Below are positions 23,132 through 31,939 of a DNA stretch of 64,000 nucleotides, one piece after another. A program made the translations under genes and the position numbers. This DNA comes from Hominenteromicrobium mulieris. GTDB lineage: Bacteria; Bacillota; Clostridia; Oscillospirales; Acutalibacteraceae. The DNA lies in the NCBI GenBank assembly GCA_021029595.1, contig JAJJOY010000008.1, positions 1-64,000 of the forward strand, written 5' to 3'. The notes under the pieces were generated by a model, which worked only from the letters and a program-made list of their open reading frames with translations, was not told the DNA's origin and did no database searches. How positions within the stretch are numbered: the first letter of the stretch is position 1; each line of letters starts with the position of its first letter.

Positions 23132-24180
23132 TGTACGATGAAAAAATACGCGCCCTGCGCATGGAGCGCCAGCATCTCCTCACCCCGGCGAATGAAACCG
23201 AATACGACGCGTTGTACCGCGACCTCCAGCCCGGGCAGAACGTCTACTGGAACGGCTTTGGGCAACCGCCCACGCTTTCGTTCCGCGCGGATTTCGACGA
23301 CCTCGCCTATAATAAAAGCCGCCAGTTCCGCCGTGAACTCATCAAAGGGCGCTTTGCGGGCGGCAACCTCGGTTGGATCTTGCCCGAAGACCTCGAGCTT
23401 TTCGCAGCGCTGTACCGCAAGCCGCTCAAAAACGCGACGATGACGCAGCAAATGCTGCTAGAGCGTATCGAAATGTCCGGCCCGTACACCATCGGGCAGC
23501 TGAAAGAGGAAAGCGGTCTGCTCGTCAAGGAGATCACGCCCGCCCTGCACCGCTTGCAGGAGGCATTTCTCATCTACGAAGACCAGTACGACGGCGAGTG
23601 GGATCGCGGCTGGTATCGCTTCGACGAATTTTTTTCCGATTTTAGCCTCGACCGCTATACCAAAACGGAAGCCCTCAAAATCGTCCTCCGCCGTTTTGCG
23701 CACCGTTTTGTGTGGTTCACGCCCGCCATGGCGAAATCGTTTTACAAATTGCCCGAAAAAGAGATCAAGCTCGCGATAGCCGGGCTCGTGTCCGAAGACG
23801 TTTTGGTCGAGTCCGACGGCGGCTATCTCCTAAAAGAAGACGCAGAAACGCTCAAAACCTACACTGCGCCCGAATTTCACAGCGTCTATGCGCTCCACCG
23901 CAATGACCCGCTCTATAAAGCGTTCGAGCCGGCGTTAAAATCGCTTGCAAAATCCTTCACAGAGGGTTTGCCGTATGACTGTGAACCACTGCAATATCTT
24001 CTCGTCGACGGCGTGTTCCACGGCGCGGTCGTCGGCCACTTCCGCAACGGCCCGTACGATTTAAACGACGTGCGCATAGATGACGCAAGCCTTTTATCAC
24101 GGAAAGAGGAGATCATCGCCGCCGTGCAAACCGTAAATTTCGGTGCGCTGCCGCAAAGATTTATGGGGGAGAAGCCGTAA
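23131..24180 (+). CDS. Winged-helix protein related to the AlkZ-like family
   Basis: This 349-aa soluble protein is translationally coupled to the DUF3795 gene. It contains repeated winged-helix-like units, such as MTQQMLLERIEMSGPYTIGQLKEESGLLVKEITPALHRLQEA and KTEALKIVLRRFAHRFVWFTPAMAKSF, and ends with an NFGALPQRF tail. This is the layout of the HTH_42/AlkZ-like group of DNA glycosylases and their relatives. I do not see the QxD/QxQ catalytic motif clearly, so enzyme activity is uncertain. Confidence 0.65.
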   Translation: MYDEKIRALRMERQHLLTPANETEYDALYRDLQPGQNVYWNGFGQPPTLSFRADFDDLAYNKSRQFRRELIKGRFAGGNLGWILPEDLELFAALYRKPLKNATMTQQMLLERIEMSGPYTIGQLKEESGLLVKEITPALHRLQEAFLIYEDQYDGEWDRGWYRFDEFFSDFSLDRYTKTEALKIVLRRFAHRFVWFTPAMAKSFYKLPEKEIKLAIAGLVSEDVLVESDGGYLLKEDAETLKTYTAPEFHSVYALHRNDPLYKAFEPALKSLAKSFTEGLPYDCEPLQYLLVDGVFHGAVVGHFRNGPYDLNDVRIDDASLLSRKEEIIAAVQTVNFGALPQRFMGEKP

Positions 24181-24220
24181 AATCCGTCGGCCTTGTTCGT
24201 AGTCAAGCCGAGGTGATTTT

Positions 24221-24721
24221 ATGCAAAGCTTTACGCTCCGTCCCGCCGATTGGGAAGACCTGCCCGCCTTCAAACACATCGTGTGCACAACGCTGACCGA
24301 AGATATTCCGGCGCTTTTTGACCCGAATAAACTGCTTGAAGATAAAAAGATCGGGTTCGAGTACATCATGGCCGCAGAGCAAAACGGCGAAGTCGTCGGC
24401 TTTTGCTGCCGTTACGCCTGCCGTGATGCCGACACCCCCTACTGCGCGGAAATTTTCTCGCTGTGTGTCCTTCCGAAAGCGCAGCACAGCGGTATTGGTC
24501 GCGCCTTTGTAGAGGACGCCCTCGCCATCCTCTACATCAGCGGCTTTAAGATCTGCAAGGTCTGGCTGCCCGCCGGAAACCGCCGCGCCCGCGAATTCTT
24601 TGAAGCCGCCGGCTTTACGCGCGACGGCACATCTCGCGTCGTGCAGTGCGGCGAAGTCCCGCATCTTTTTTACCGTTACGAGCACCCCCTCACGCGCCCG
24701 GACAAAAAATATTACCGATAG
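24221..24721 (+). CDS. GNAT family N-acetyltransferase
   Basis: This 166-aa protein follows the GNAT layout: EVVGFCCRYACR and EIFSLCVLPKAQHSGIGRAFVEDAL give the strand 4 and Q/R-x-x-G-x-G/A acetyl-CoA loop (about 85-105), then AGNRRAREFFEAAGF. The acceptor substrate cannot be told. It ends in a strong terminator. Confidence 0.9.
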   Translation: MQSFTLRPADWEDLPAFKHIVCTTLTEDIPALFDPNKLLEDKKIGFEYIMAAEQNGEVVGFCCRYACRDADTPYCAEIFSLCVLPKAQHSGIGRAFVEDALAILYISGFKICKVWLPAGNRRAREFFEAAGFTRDGTSRVVQCGEVPHLFYRYEHPLTRPDKKYYR

Positions 24722-24723
24722 CA

Positions 24724-24764
24724 AAAAGCGCAGCCGTGTATTTAACACACCGGCTGCGCTTTTA
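24724..24764 (+). terminator. Intrinsic terminator
   Basis: AAAGCGCAGCCGTGT pairs with ACACACCGGCTGCGCTTTT around an ATTTA loop, directly after the acetyltransferase stop. Confidence 0.85.
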
Positions 24765-24838
24765 TGCGGATTTCATCTTCCCGCAGACTTTCTACAAACT
24801 CGCCGAAAGCCGCCCCGCAAAAACGGACAAAATGCCAC

Positions 24839-24867
24839 TATACAATATACTGCTTTGGGTGTATACT
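24839..24867 (+). promoter_or_regulatory. Probable promoter of trkA-trkH
   Basis: TATACA, a 17-bp spacer and TATACT (24862-24867), about 100 nt before the trkA start. The leader contains a GACGATAC/GTGTCGTC hairpin at about 24883-24909 of unknown meaning. No c-di-AMP riboswitch motif is seen. Confidence 0.5.
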
Positions 24868-24964
24868 ACCCATGTATGCCCATGACGATACAAAGGGGAA
24901 ACGTGTCGTCCCGGGCGGAGTATTACGTGTTTAGAAAGTTTTCGGTTCGAGAAAGGAAAAAGAA

Positions 24965-26329
24965 ATGAGGATCATTATTGCCGGTGACGGAAAAGTGGGT
25001 CTTGCGCTTACGCGTCTGCTCTCACAGGAGGGTCACGACCTTGTGACCATCGATTCCAATCGGGCGGTTTTGGAACGGGATATGCAGCAGTTCGACGTCA
25101 TGACCGTGGTGGGCAACTGCGCCACCATGGCCACGCTGAACGAAGCGAAGGTACAGCAGGCAGAAGTGCTCATCGCCGCCACAAGCGCCGATGAAATCAA
25201 CCTGCTGTGCTGTCTTACAGCAAGAAAAATGAACCCCACGCTGCACACCATCGCGCGTGTGCGCAGCCCTGAATACAGAGAACAGCTCTACATGATGCGC
25301 GGCGAGTTCGGCCTTTCGCTCATCATCAACCCGGAGCGCGAGGCGGCAAAGGAGATTTTCCGTCTTCTGCAATTACCGGGCTTCTTAAAGCGCGAAACAT
25401 TCGCAAAAGGCCGTGTAGAGATTGTCGAGCTGCGCGTTTTGGAGCGCAGCCCGCTCGAAAACGTCATTTTAAATCACCTGCCGCACGTGCTGGGCTGCAA
25501 GGTGCTCGTCTGCGCCGTCATCCGTGACGGCCACGCACTCATTCCGTCCGGTGATACCATGCTGCGCCGCGGCGACCACATCTACGTCACCGCGCCGGTT
25601 ACGGTGCTTTCCTACCTCATGAAGCGCCTCGGCATCACGCAGAAAAAGATCCGCCACGCCATGCTCATCGGCGGCGGCCGCGTCAGCTATTACCTCGCGC
25701 AAATGCTCATCGGCGCGGACGTCCGTGTCAAGATCATCGAAAACAACCCCCAGCGCAGTGAACAGCTCGCACAAATGTTGCCGGAGGCGGCGATCATCTG
25801 CGCAGACGGCGCCAATCAGGAAATTCTGGAGGCGGAGGGTCTCAACGAAACGGACGCTCTTGTCACGCTCACCGGCATCGATGAACAGAACATCATCACC
25901 TCCATGGTCGGCAACGCAAAGGGCGTGCCGCACATTGTCACAAAGGTCAATCGCATCATGACGACCGGCATGGTGGAAACGCTCCCCATCGGCAGCGTCG
26001 TCAGCCCGAAGGAGCTGTGCAGCGCGAACATCGTGCAGTATGTGCGCGCCATGCAGCACCAAACTGGTGCCGCCGTCACGCTGCACCGCATTGCAGACGG
26101 CCGTGCCGAAGCGCTGGAGTTCATCGTCAATAAGCAGTCGAAGTATATCGGCGAGCCGCTGAAAAACCTGCGTCTGCGCTTAAAGAAAAATATTCTGATC
26201 TCCTGCATCACACACCACGGCAACACGGTCATTCCGGACGGCGAATCGTACTATCAGCTCGGCGATACCGTCATCGTCGTTACCACGCGTGAGCAGCCGG
26301 TTTTGCAGTTCAACGACATTTTTGTGTAA
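24965..26329 (+). CDS. trkA: Trk system potassium uptake regulator TrkA
   Basis: This 454-aa protein consists of two RCK units. The first Rossmann fold starts MRIIIAGDGKVGLALTRLL and the second has AMLIGGGRVSYYLAQMLIG at about 233-251; each is followed by a TrkA-C domain. The nucleotide-binding Gly motifs and acidic strand ends (TIDSN, IIENNP) are intact. TrkA binds NAD(H)/ATP and gates the TrkH channel at the membrane. It has an AAAGGAAAAAG site and lies 15 bp upstream of trkH, forming an operon. Confidence 0.95.
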   Translation: MRIIIAGDGKVGLALTRLLSQEGHDLVTIDSNRAVLERDMQQFDVMTVVGNCATMATLNEAKVQQAEVLIAATSADEINLLCCLTARKMNPTLHTIARVRSPEYREQLYMMRGEFGLSLIINPEREAAKEIFRLLQLPGFLKRETFAKGRVEIVELRVLERSPLENVILNHLPHVLGCKVLVCAVIRDGHALIPSGDTMLRRGDHIYVTAPVTVLSYLMKRLGITQKKIRHAMLIGGGRVSYYLAQMLIGADVRVKIIENNPQRSEQLAQMLPEAAIICADGANQEILEAEGLNETDALVTLTGIDEQNIITSMVGNAKGVPHIVTKVNRIMTTGMVETLPIGSVVSPKELCSANIVQYVRAMQHQTGAAVTLHRIADGRAEALEFIVNKQSKYIGEPLKNLRLRLKKNILISCITHHGNTVIPDGESYYQLGDTVIVVTTREQPVLQFNDIFV

Positions 26330-26344
26330 AGGAGCGGCTGCACA

Positions 26345-27802
26345 ATGAATGTTAAAAGTATCAGCCGCACCGTCGGTTTGATTTTGCTCATCACGGGCAT
26401 TTTTCAGCTTTTCCCGCTGCTCATCGCCGTCATCGATCACGAGCCGAGAAATATACTCGCCTACATCGAGTCGCTGTGTCTCATTCTGCTCGTCGGCAGC
26501 GCGCTTTTGCTGTTCAGCCGCGGCGGCAACCGCATGTTTTCCGCGCAGGAAGGCTTTGCCGCAACGGGTCTTTCGTGGATTTTCATGTCCGCGTTCGGCG
26601 CACTGCCGTTCTTTTTAAGCGGCCAGATCCCGAGCTACGTCGATGCGTTTTTTGAGATGGTCTCCGGCTTTACAACGACCGGCGCGTCTATCCTGACGGA
26701 TGTTGAAGCGCTCTCGCGCTGCAACCTTTTCTGGCGCAGCTTCAGCCATTGGCTCGGCGGTATGGGCGTGCTCGTGTTCCTCTTGGCAGTCGTGCCCGGC
26801 GCGCGCAAAAACGGCGGCACCGGCATCTATCTCATGCGTGCGGAAAGCCCCGGACCGAGCGTCGATAAATTAACGCCGCACCTGCGCCAAACCGCTATGA
26901 TTTTATATGGAATCTACATTTTGCTTACCGCGCTGTGCATTGTGTGTCTTTTGCTCGGCGGTATGCCTGTGTTCGACAGCTTCTGCATCGCGTTCGGCAC
27001 GGCCGGCACCGGCGGCTTTGCCATTAAAAACAGCAGCATGGGCGGGTACAGCTGCTTCCTGCAAACCGTCGTCACCGTGTTCATGTTCCTCTTCGGCGTG
27101 AACTTCAGCCTTTATTACATGCTCTTGCTCCGCAAGTTCAAAGCGGTGTTCAAAAACGAGGAGCTTCGCCTGTATTTCGGCATCGCCGCAGGCTCCATCG
27201 TTCTCATCGCCATCAATATCAGCCGCATGTATAATACGGTCTACGAGTCCGTGCACCACGCGGCGTTTCAGGTCGTCAGCATCATGACCACAACGGGCTA
27301 CGGCACGGTCGATTTCGAGCAGTGGCCGGCGTTTTCCAAAGCAATCCTGCTTTCGCTCATGTTCATCGGTGCCAGCGCAGGCAGCACGGGCGGCGGTCTC
27401 AAGGTCTCCCGTGTTTTGCTCCTGATGAAGAGCATTCGCCGCACCATCCGCAAGGCGCTCCACCCGCGCCGCGTGCAGCCCGTTTATATGGACGGCCGCG
27501 CCGTCAGCGAGGAGGTCTGCGACAACGTCAACGCCTATCTCGCCATTTACTGCGTCATCCTCGTGCTCAGCTTCGCCATCATCTCGGTGGACGGCTTTTC
27601 CATCGGTACCAATTTCTCCGCCGTCGCGTCCTGCTTCAACAACATCGGCCCCGGCTTTGAGCTTGTCGGTGCCACACAAAATTTCAGCATTTACAGTGAT
27701 CTCTCGAAGATTATCCTCTCGCTCGATATGCTCCTCGGCAGACTCGAGATTTTCCCTCTCCTGCTCCTCCTCAGCCCCGACACCTGGAGCCGCAGAAGAT
27801 AA
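26345..27802 (+). CDS. trkH: Potassium transporter TrkH/TrkG
   Basis: This 485-aa polytopic membrane protein has four M1-P-M2-type repeats whose selectivity loops include SGFTTTGAS, FGTAGTGGFA, MTTTGYGT and FNNIGPGF. The first segments start at about residue 10. It has a GGAG site and lies 15 bp downstream of trkA, its partner regulator. It imports K+ driven by the membrane potential. Length is typical of the family. Confidence 0.95.
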   Translation: MNVKSISRTVGLILLITGIFQLFPLLIAVIDHEPRNILAYIESLCLILLVGSALLLFSRGGNRMFSAQEGFAATGLSWIFMSAFGALPFFLSGQIPSYVDAFFEMVSGFTTTGASILTDVEALSRCNLFWRSFSHWLGGMGVLVFLLAVVPGARKNGGTGIYLMRAESPGPSVDKLTPHLRQTAMILYGIYILLTALCIVCLLLGGMPVFDSFCIAFGTAGTGGFAIKNSSMGGYSCFLQTVVTVFMFLFGVNFSLYYMLLLRKFKAVFKNEELRLYFGIAAGSIVLIAINISRMYNTVYESVHHAAFQVVSIMTTTGYGTVDFEQWPAFSKAILLSLMFIGASAGSTGGGLKVSRVLLLMKSIRRTIRKALHPRRVQPVYMDGRAVSEEVCDNVNAYLAIYCVILVLSFAIISVDGFSIGTNFSAVASCFNNIGPGFELVGATQNFSIYSDLSKIILSLDMLLGRLEIFPLLLLLSPDTWSRRR

Positions 27803-27866
27803 CTTTTGCAATAAATTTGCACGGATAAATTGCATCAGATCCTAAATCGGAAAGGAAATTTACCCC

Positions 27867-27908
27867 ATGTACAATAAAATGAAAACGGGCGCGCTGTTCA
27901 ACGGATGA
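27867..27908 (+). CDS. Possible 13-aa leader peptide
   Basis: ATG at 27867 behind GAAAGGAAA encodes MYNKMKTGALFNG. Its stop overlaps the start of the acyltransferase gene (ATGA). The ribosome site belongs to this small frame, so translation of the acyltransferase may depend on it. Confidence 0.4.
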   Translation: MYNKMKTGALFNG

Positions 27909-28999
27909 GCCGCCACATGAGAGCGGAAGCAGGGACTTCCGCAAACACCTTTCGCGTCTATTCGTTCTCTTATCTGCGCGCTGCGGCGTGCCTTGCCATC
28001 GTGCTTCTGCACACGGTGTTCTGTGCCGTGTCCCTTTTCCCGGAGGAAGCATCTGCCACGCAAGCCCTCCTCTCCAACATCGTCGTCAACAACATGATGT
28101 GGGCGGTGCCGTGCTTTTTAATGGTTTCGGGTGCGCTGCTTTTAAACCCGGAGCGTTCCGTCACGGTGAAAAAATGCCTTACAAAGTACATTCCGCGCAT
28201 GCTCATCGCGCTCGTCGTGTTCTGTCTTCTGTTCCGCGCATTGGAGATCCTCGTCAATCACGAGCCCGTCAATGCCGAAACGCTACTTTCGGGCTTTTAT
28301 AAGATTTTCTCCGGCACTTCGTGGTCGCACGTCTGGTATCTCTACCTCATGATCGGCATCTATCTTCTTTTGCCGTTCTACCACAAAATTGCGTCGAACA
28401 GCACGGCAGGGGAACTGCGCTATCTCATGATTGTCTACGTCATCTTCCTGTCGCTTGTGCCCGTTTTAAAAACGTTCGGCATCTCCGTCGGGTTTTATAT
28501 CTGCGTTTCCGCCATTTACCCGTTCTACCTCTTCTGCGGCTACGCATTGCGGCAGGGCGTGTGGCGCGTGAATCGCGGGCTTGGCCTGCTGTTTCTCCTC
28601 ATCGGCACAGCGGCGGTCGTTCTGTTCACCGTGCTGAAAGGAAACGGCACCATAAAGGCCGCAGGCGTGTTCTACGGCTATTCTTCCATTTTTGTCATTC
28701 TCCAGTCCATCGGCGTGTTCACGCTGTTTGGCTGCGCGGCAGACAAAACCGGCGCACCGCGAAAAGAAAAATCTCCCGGCGTTTTCGGCAAGTTCGTTTT
28801 GAAGATTGATAAATGTTCGTTCGGCATTTATCTCATCCACATGATCTTTGTGCGCGGTATTTTAAAGCACACGAAGCTCCACCCCTACGGCGCAGGCAGT
28901 CCGTTTGTTTTGATCGGCCTGACCCTCGGCATCTTCCTTGTCTCGTTCATCCTAACGTGGATTCTGAAGAAGATCCCTGGGGTTAAGAAAATCCTGTAA
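27905..28999 (+). CDS. Acyltransferase family 3 membrane protein
   Basis: This 364-aa protein has about ten membrane segments. The first has SYLRAAACLAIVLLHTVF, with the R-x-x-A-x-x-x-V-x-x-x-H pattern of acyltransferase 3 (WecH/OatA) enzymes at about 24-37; the segment FGIYLIHMIFVRGIL lies near the C-terminus. Such enzymes O-acetylate cell-surface sugars. The usual extra SGNH domain is absent. The ATG lacks its own ribosome site and seems coupled to a 13-codon frame. Confidence 0.85.
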   Translation: MSRHMRAEAGTSANTFRVYSFSYLRAAACLAIVLLHTVFCAVSLFPEEASATQALLSNIVVNNMMWAVPCFLMVSGALLLNPERSVTVKKCLTKYIPRMLIALVVFCLLFRALEILVNHEPVNAETLLSGFYKIFSGTSWSHVWYLYLMIGIYLLLPFYHKIASNSTAGELRYLMIVYVIFLSLVPVLKTFGISVGFYICVSAIYPFYLFCGYALRQGVWRVNRGLGLLFLLIGTAAVVLFTVLKGNGTIKAAGVFYGYSSIFVILQSIGVFTLFGCAADKTGAPRKEKSPGVFGKFVLKIDKCSFGIYLIHMIFVRGILKHTKLHPYGAGSPFVLIGLTLGIFLVSFILTWILKKIPGVKKIL

Positions 29000-29007
29000 A
29001 CGAATTT

Positions 29008-29045
29008 GGAGGCACACTTTCTTGTGAAGTGTGCCTCCATTATCC
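29008..29045 (+). terminator. Hairpin terminator after the acyltransferase gene
   Basis: GGAGGCACACTT and AAGTGTGCCTCC form a perfect 12-bp stem with a 7-nt loop. The following ATTATCC is a poor U-tract, so efficiency is uncertain. Confidence 0.6.
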
Positions 29046-29222
29046 TATCGGTTGAAGACGGCTATATTCATTTCCCCCAAAATGGAAATATCATGCCGCA
29101 TACATACGCGGTATATCACAGTTTCACCCTAAAAAGGAAGAAACGGCAAAAGAATACGCGCTTTTTGCTTGACATTTTTGTGCTTTTTCCGCTACAATCA
29201 AAGAAAAAGGGGAGGCGCTGCT

Positions 29223-30323
29223 ATGTTCATCAAGTCCCGTATTCTGACTGTTCTCGATTGCATGCCCGTCGTCGCTTGCCTTTTGTGCATTCGGTATCTG
29301 GAAAAAACGTTTTACCCGGGGCATTTCAGCTCCGGAAAAGCGGCCGCCGTCACGCTTATTTTAGTGGTGTTTTTATACTACCTCGCGGCCTTTACGGAGG
29401 AGCTCGGTCGCCTGCTTTGCGGACTTTTAACGGGATACAAGTTTTCGTCCTTCTCCTTCGGTCGGTTCACACTCGCAAAGCAAAGGGGAAAGCTGCGCCT
29501 GTGCCGCACATCATCCAAAAAGCTCAACTGCATCATGGTGCCACCGCCCATGGAAAACGGACGTTTCCCGTATAAGCTCTACTACCTCGGCGGCAGCATT
29601 TTCAACCTGCTCCTCGCCGCCTGTGCCGCGTTTTTGGCCGTGCGGTTTCGCGTAGTGCCCCTCGCGCTTTGCGCAGCCGCAGAAGCCGCGTTTCTCTTCT
29701 TCTGGTCGGCGCTTATAAATTTCATCCCGCTGCGCACGGAAAACTACATAAACCACGCGTGCAGCGCCGTCATGGCCGGCAAAACGGAAGAAAGTCTTTC
29801 ACGTTGCCACGCAAAGTTAAATCGCCTTGCTGCCGAGCTCTCCGGCGTGCGTATGCGCGATATGCCGAAAGACTGGCTTCACATGCCGCGCGATTATGAG
29901 CTCCGCATGGCAGACGGCGCAGAGGAAGCGTTTCAGCTTCACTGCAAACGCATGGATGAGCACCGTTTCACGGAGGCTTTAGAGATTGCCGACCGCATTT
30001 TCGCGCAGAACACAGAAGGCCCCTTCCCATTGCAGGGCGATCTGCTCAATAACTGCGTTTACCTCTGCCTCATGGAAGACAAGTCCGCCGCAGGCTATAA
30101 AACGCCCGCGTGGGAGCTTTTTCGCTCGCACAATGGGGGAAACCTCGCTGCCCTGCGTACGGAGTATGCCATGGCGCTTCTGTATGGGAACGACGCCGAA
30201 GCCGCGCGAAAAATCCGCCTGCAATTCGAGCGCGTCGCGCTGCGTTATCCCGCCCCCGCCGATGTCGAAACCGAGCGCGAGCTCATGGAGCTTGCTGCCG
30301 AAAAACACCGAAAGGAACCTTGA
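29223..30323 (+). CDS. Degenerate M50-type (site-2 protease-like) membrane protein
   Basis: This 366-aa protein starts at ATG 29223, behind GGGGAGG. The first half follows the M50 family: a membrane segment (40-57), GLLTGYKFSSFSFG (67-80), LNCIMVPPP (101-109), FPYKLYYLGGSIFNLLL (115-131) and LINFIPLRTENYINH (164-178). The zinc motif HELGH is replaced by EELGR (59-63), and the usual Asp-Gly of the third motif is altered to ENYIN. Active-site residues are therefore missing, so this is a likely pseudo-protease. The C-terminal half (200-366) is soluble and TPR-like. Confidence 0.75.
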   Translation: MFIKSRILTVLDCMPVVACLLCIRYLEKTFYPGHFSSGKAAAVTLILVVFLYYLAAFTEELGRLLCGLLTGYKFSSFSFGRFTLAKQRGKLRLCRTSSKKLNCIMVPPPMENGRFPYKLYYLGGSIFNLLLAACAAFLAVRFRVVPLALCAAAEAAFLFFWSALINFIPLRTENYINHACSAVMAGKTEESLSRCHAKLNRLAAELSGVRMRDMPKDWLHMPRDYELRMADGAEEAFQLHCKRMDEHRFTEALEIADRIFAQNTEGPFPLQGDLLNNCVYLCLMEDKSAAGYKTPAWELFRSHNGGNLAALRTEYAMALLYGNDAEAARKIRLQFERVALRYPAPADVETERELMELAAEKHRKEP

Positions 30324-30324
30324 C

Positions 30325-30843
30325 ATGTCCACACTCCACATGGAAAAGATCACGGAGCACTCTAAAGATTTTCACCGCACCGAAAACCTCTACGTCCGCG
30401 CGTTCCCCGCAAACGAGCGTACGCCCATTTGCGGTCTCATGCGGCACGACGGCCACGATTTCGTCGGCTTCTACGACAAAGACGAAAACTTCTGCGGCTT
30501 TGCAAGCCTGCTCACCTACGGCGGCATCACGCACATTCTGTATTTCGCCATCGATGAGCAGTATCGCGAGCACGGCTACGGCAGCGAAGCGCTAAAGCTC
30601 ATGCACACGCTGTACCCGAAAAACCGCTTCATCGCCGACTTGGAGCTCGACATTCCTACCGCCGAAAACGAGCCCCAGCGCCACCTGCGCCGCGCATTCT
30701 ACCTGCGCAACGGCTACACCCCGTCCGAGGTACGTTACATCTGGCAGGGCGAGCAGTACGAAATTTTAGTCAGCAGCGGAACCATCACAAACACAGAATT
30801 TGAAAACTTTTGGGATCACTTTCCAAATGATGAAGATCGGTGA
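30325..30843 (+). CDS. GNAT family N-acetyltransferase
   Basis: This 172-aa protein has an AAAGGAA site. Motif A, AIDEQYREHGYGSEALKLM (about 73-91), carries the R-x-x-G-x-G acetyl-CoA loop, and the later segment RAFYLRNGYTPSEVRY is the usual strand 6 region. It follows the pseudo-M50 gene by one base, so they share a transcript. The stop codon region is inside a perfect 15-bp hairpin. Substrate unknown. Confidence 0.88.
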   Translation: MSTLHMEKITEHSKDFHRTENLYVRAFPANERTPICGLMRHDGHDFVGFYDKDENFCGFASLLTYGGITHILYFAIDEQYREHGYGSEALKLMHTLYPKNRFIADLELDIPTAENEPQRHLRRAFYLRNGYTPSEVRYIWQGEQYEILVSSGTITNTEFENFWDHFPNDEDR

Positions 30844-30856
30844 TCTTCATCATTTG
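30824..30856. other. Perfect 15-bp hairpin across a stop codon
   Basis: CAAATGATGAAGATC (30824-30838) and GATCTTCATCATTTG (30842-30856) pair perfectly around GGT. The acetyltransferase stop (30841-30843) lies at the loop. No T-run follows, so it is not a standard terminator. Confidence 0.8.
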
Positions 30857-30943
30857 TGATCACGGACAACTGATAAAAACAGACAGACTTCAACAAAACG
30901 GTCCGGATCGTTTTTGATGAAGACCGATAAAAAGGAGCCCGCC

Positions 30944-31801
30944 ATGACCCAAAGAACCCCCGAAGAAATGATGAATCTCATCCTCTCCCGTGCCGAAAAC
31001 GACGCGCACATCCGTGTCGTCGGCATGGAAGGCTCGCGCACGAATCAAAACATCCCGAAAGACCGTTTTCAGGATTTCGATGTCACCTATTTTGTCGATG
31101 ACCCCGCGCTCTACACCGAAGACGACACATGGGTAAATGTCTTCGGCGAGCGCCTCATCATGCAAAAGCCCGAGGACATGGAGCTTTTCCCCGCCGTCGA
31201 GGATGGGTACAGCTTCTTGATGTTCTTCACGGATTACAACAAGATCGACCTCACGATTTTGCCCCTCACCGCGCTCGAAGACTATTTAAACGGCGACGGT
31301 CTGCGCGAGATTTTGCTCGATAAAGACGGTCGCGTCGAAGAAAAGCCCACCCCTACAGACAAAGAATATCACATTCAAAAGCCCGGCGCCCGCAGCTTTG
31401 ACGACTGCTGCAACGAGTTCTGGAATATCACGATATATGTCGTCAAGGGCCTCTGCCGCCGCGAGCTGTTATTCGCCATCGACTTGCTTGCGATGATGCG
31501 CAATGAACTTCTTCGCATGCTCTCGTGGCAGGTCGGCAGCGCATACGGCTTCACGTTCAGCGTCGGCAAAAACTATAAATTCATCGGTCAATATCTCCCC
31601 GCAGAGCAGTGGCAAGCGCTTCTTTCCACGTATCGCACAGATTCTGTGGAAAACACATGGCGGTCGCTTTTCACCTGCCACGAGCTCTTCCGAGATGCTG
31701 CCAAAAATTTCGCCGCAAAATACGGCTACACCTATCCCGATTACGACGAAAACGTCTCCCGCTACGTCCGCGATATGTACGCGGAATACGAAGCAAAATA
31801 A
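30944..31801 (+). CDS. Aminoglycoside 6-adenylyltransferase-like protein (ANT(6)/AadE family)
   Basis: This 285-aa protein has an AAAGGAG site and the usual length of the family. The N-terminal nucleotidyltransferase motif VVGMEGSRTNQN ... FQDFDVTYFV (about 25-50) gives the G-S-R and D-x-D residues. The middle has EFWNITIYVVKGLCRRELLFA, and the C-terminus has the helical substrate-binding part. Members transfer AMP to streptomycin. The gene lies among ordinary chromosomal genes with no IS next to it, so it may be an intrinsic homologue rather than an acquired resistance gene. Confidence 0.85.
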   Translation: MTQRTPEEMMNLILSRAENDAHIRVVGMEGSRTNQNIPKDRFQDFDVTYFVDDPALYTEDDTWVNVFGERLIMQKPEDMELFPAVEDGYSFLMFFTDYNKIDLTILPLTALEDYLNGDGLREILLDKDGRVEEKPTPTDKEYHIQKPGARSFDDCCNEFWNITIYVVKGLCRRELLFAIDLLAMMRNELLRMLSWQVGSAYGFTFSVGKNYKFIGQYLPAEQWQALLSTYRTDSVENTWRSLFTCHELFRDAAKNFAAKYGYTYPDYDENVSRYVRDMYAEYEAK

Positions 31802-31939
31802 CGCCTCTCCCCAAAAGAGTCTGCAAAATTCCCCGAAAATCGCCCGCCGCAACTCAAAATTGCGGAAATTCCAAGTTGACATGGTGGCTTTTCCCACGGT
31901 TTTCGTATAAAATGAGCCCAGCAAAAGGAGGTCTTCCGT

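Noticed and set aside
24765-24964. c-di-AMP (ydaO) riboswitch before trkA
   Set aside because: Potassium genes often have one, but the conserved ydaO sequence blocks are not present; only a small hairpin is seen.
31876-31920. TTGACA upstream of the XRE gene as its -35 box
   Set aside because: The nearest -10-like TATAAA is 24 bp away, too far for a sigma-A promoter.
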